DNA of 16,583 bases from positions 11,789 to 28,371 of the forward strand of contig FR883429.1 in NCBI GenBank assembly GCA_000435835.1, read 5' to 3'. The translations under genes and the position numbers were made by a program. Below are positions 14,837-16,583 of the stretch, in pieces. This DNA is from Clostridium sp. CAG:221 (GTDB lineage: Bacteria; Bacillota; Clostridia; Clostridiales; Clostridiaceae). Under the pieces are notes generated by a model, which made no database searches, was not told the origin of the DNA, and saw only the letters and a program-made list of their open reading frames with translations. How positions within the stretch are numbered: position 1 is the first letter of the stretch; the number at the start of each line of letters is the position of its first letter.

Positions 14837-16180
14837 TTAAGTTGTTAGCAAATTCTTAACAGTTTCAACTCCACTTTTAGTTTGTGAAAGCATTGCTTGA
14901 ACAGCTTGTTCTAATATTGAATTTTTAGAATATTCTAATATACTTTTAGCCATATCAGCATCTGTTATTTTACTTTCAGAACTTTGTAAGTTTTCACCAG
15001 TATTACTTGCATTATTTAAAGAGTAATTTAATCTGTTTTGATATGAACCTACCATAACTCTTTCACCACTAACAATTGTAATTGCTTCATCAATTTTAGA
15101 AATTGATTTACTAGCTTCTTTAAAATTTCCCATTGACAATTTTGTAATATTTAACTTATCACATGATGTATTAGGTAAAGGAATTTTTATATTCTGACCT
15201 GAATTTGCTCCTAATTGAATATTTAAAGCATTGCTTTTACTTTCAGTTACAGTAACTTTAGTTTCTACTACCCCAGCACCTACAATACCTAAATCCTTTG
15301 ATACGTCTGGAAGTGCAGATATTCTTGGATCAACTATTTGTATTTTTTTAGGGTCATTCTGATCAATTACTATCTTGGTAAAATGAGTCATATACGGAGT
15401 TGCTTGCCTTTCTATTTCTCTTACCAAAGTTACTGCATTTGTTGCTTTTGATATATCTATTTCTATAATTGGATTAGGACTTCCTGTAGATTTAGGATTA
15501 CCATCAACAAATTTTATACTATATTTTTCTGTACAAGTACAACATGTAGAATAAAATCCGTTTCCTACCAAATCCTTTATATTAGCAGCAGTTGCCTTTG
15601 AAAAATCAATTGTTGCTATAGAATTTATTCTATCTACCACAGTTCCATCATTTTTTATAAATGTACCTACTTTTGTCGGTGTTAATCTATCTGGAATAGG
15701 TTGAGTCCATGCTGGCATATTCCCAACTACAGTTTCTACTTGTACACTACCTTTAAATTCGTCTTCACCTTTTAAAACCTTAATTCCATTAAACTCAGTG
15801 GTATCATTTATATTATCTACTTCGCTAAGTAAATTATCTACTTCCAATTGAATATTAAATCTATCTTCTTCTGTATTTGTATCATTTCCTGCTTGTACTC
15901 CAAGTTCTCTCACCCTTTGCAATATAGAATTAATTTCATTCATTCCACCTTCTGCAACTTGCAATAATGATACTCCATCTTCTATATTTCTTTCTGCTTG
16001 AGACAATCCTCTGATTTGTGCTTTCATTTTATCTGAAATAGCTAGTCCAGCTGCATCATCTGCCGCAGAATTTATTCTTAATCCAGAACTTAATTTTCTC
16101 ATTGCCTTTGTTGATTTAACTCTATTTTCTTTAAATATTCTTAATGAATTATTTGTACTTTTTGTATAACTTCTAATCAT
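14837..16180 (-). CDS. Flagellin with a cysteine-containing variable domain
   Basis: The flagellar filament subunit, 447 residues. The conserved N-terminal D0/D1 region (about 1-145) contains KLSSGLRINSAADDAAGLAI and AQIRGLSQAERN. The C-terminal D1/D0 region (about 350-447) contains RVMVGSYQNRLNYSLNN and ends ILEQAVQAMLSQTK...LLTT. The middle (about 150-345) is the surface-exposed variable domain, here unusually carrying FYSTCCTCTEKY. The first 15 residues (MIRSYTKSTNNSLRIF) are more divergent than in typical flagellins, so this may be a minor or specialised one. AGGTGA lies before the ATG. Only 35 bases separate the start from the upstream terminator, with no recognisable sigma-D promoter, and I see no terminator after the stop. 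Confidence 0.93.
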   Translation of the reverse strand: MIRSYTKSTNNSLRIFKENRVKSTKAMRKLSSGLRINSAADDAAGLAISDKMKAQIRGLSQAERNIEDGVSLLQVAEGGMNEINSILQRVRELGVQAGNDTNTEEDRFNIQLEVDNLLSEVDNINDTTEFNGIKVLKGEDEFKGSVQVETVVGNMPAWTQPIPDRLTPTKVGTFIKNDGTVVDRINSIATIDFSKATAANIKDLVGNGFYSTCCTCTEKYSIKFVDGNPKSTGSPNPIIEIDISKATNAVTLVREIERQATPYMTHFTKIVIDQNDPKKIQIVDPRISALPDVSKDLGIVGAGVVETKVTVTESKSNALNIQLGANSGQNIKIPLPNTSCDKLNITKLSMGNFKEASKSISKIDEAITIVSGERVMVGSYQNRLNYSLNNASNTGENLQSSESKITDADMAKSILEYSKNSILEQAVQAMLSQTKSGVETVKNLLTT

Positions 16181-16218
16181 AATTTCACCTATTTATGTCT
16201 GTATATTACTTTAATAAT

Positions 16219-16258
16219 AAAAAGTGCCTAAGCAATGAAACACTTAAGCACTTTTTTT
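16219..16258 (-). terminator. Terminator of the surface-protein gene
   Basis: A hairpin GTGCCTAAG / CTTAAGCAC with one mismatch and a ten-base loop is flanked by A5 and T7. It lies directly after the stop of the surface-protein gene (16260) and 38 bases before the flagellin start, so any flagellin promoter must overlap or follow it. Confidence 0.85.
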
Positions 16259-16259
16259 A

Positions 16260-16583
16260 TTATCTATTTTTCTTAAATAAGTATGCACCTATTAAAGCTA
16301 TAACAGATCCAATAGAAACTATTATTCCACTACCAACTGCTGCTCCTGTAGTAGGTATCTTAGAACTATTTGTTGTAGAGTTATTATTTTCACTAATAAC
16401 ATTTTCATTCTTAGAATCACCACTATTTACATTACCAGTATTTTGTCCTGTGTTTGTCCCATTGCTAGAACTATTTATATTGTTTCCTGGATTGCTTCCT
16501 CCATTATCTGGTTTATTTACACTATCTCCTGGATTGTTTCCTCCATTATCTGGTTTATTTACACCATCTCCTGGATTGCTTCC
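16260..16583 (-). CDS. C-terminus of a repeat-bearing, LPxTG-like cell-wall-anchored surface protein (partial)
   Basis: An open frame of 107 codons runs in from the right edge and stops at 16260-16262. It begins with 14-residue repeats (NPGDSVNKPDNGGS type), then a Ser/Asn/Thr-rich linker. It ends in a cell-wall sorting signal: KIPTTG, a hydrophobic helix (about 22 residues) and the basic tail FKKNR. IPTTG is a variant of LPxTG, so a sortase presumably links the protein to peptidoglycan. The N-terminus and function lie outside the window. Confidence 0.88.
   Translation of the reverse strand, partial: GSNPGDGVNKPDNGGNNPGDSVNKPDNGGSNPGNNINSSSNGTNTGQNTGNVNSGDSKNENVISENNNSTTNSSKIPTTGAAVGSGIIVSIGSVIALIGAYLFKKNR
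16479..16583 (-). repeat. 42-bp tandem repeats encoding a 14-residue Asn/Pro/Gly motif
   Basis: Two full units (16542-16583 and 16500-16541) differ at two of 42 bases. A third, partial unit (16479-16499) shares its first half before diverging. The array continues past the right edge. Each unit encodes GSNPGDGVNKPDNG with small changes, a likely flexible wall-spanning stalk whose copy number could vary between strains. Confidence 0.85.

Overview
The window looks like chromosomal DNA of a strictly anaerobic, motile, low-GC Firmicute, most likely Clostridium in the narrow sense. The signs are AT-rich sequence with polypurine Shine-Dalgarno sites, an oxygen-sensitive class III ribonucleotide reductase, a tandem pair of Hsp18-type small heat-shock proteins starting MFGL, and a flagellin next to an LPxTG-like surface protein. 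The genus is an inference from these proteins; no rRNA is present.

Positions 1-6600 (minus strand) hold the most striking feature: one anaerobic ribonucleotide reductase gene, nrdD, split into five exons by four self-splicing introns. From the gene's 5' end these are a group II intron (3846-5850), a group I intron carrying a GIY-YIG homing endonuclease (2027-3174), and two small ORF-less group I introns (1621-1954 and 526-800). Joining the exons at these junctions gives one uninterrupted frame of 707 codons, the normal NrdD length, with an ATP cone, active-site cysteines, a four-cysteine zinc site and a glycyl-radical C-terminus. Introns sit immediately before the catalytic cysteine codon, immediately after the radical glycine codon, and eight codons before the other active-site cysteine. 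Read without splicing, the gene would look like a set of broken fragments. A frameshifted second GIY-YIG gene follows nrdD, and two NrdR-box-like palindromes 32 bp apart lie upstream.

Positions 6625-7722 hold two hsp18 paralogues (minus strand) behind a promoter with a TATAAT -10 element overlapped by an exact CtsR heptad repeat. A plus-strand iron-sulfur flavoprotein gene follows at 7921-8550.

Positions 8585-14812 (minus strand) hold a complete oligopeptide/nickel-type ABC importer (two permeases, lipoprotein, two ATPases), preceded by a zinc-dependent M14 deacylase gene. The deacylase has a consensus promoter whose start region carries a perfect 7-1-7 Fur box. The importer has its own promoter, followed by a related 19-bp palindrome. 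Together they suggest a metal-regulated system that imports a chelate or peptide and deacylates it.

Positions 14837-16583 (minus strand) hold a flagellin with an unusual cysteine-rich central domain, and the C-terminus of a repeat-bearing, sortase-anchored surface protein that runs off the window.
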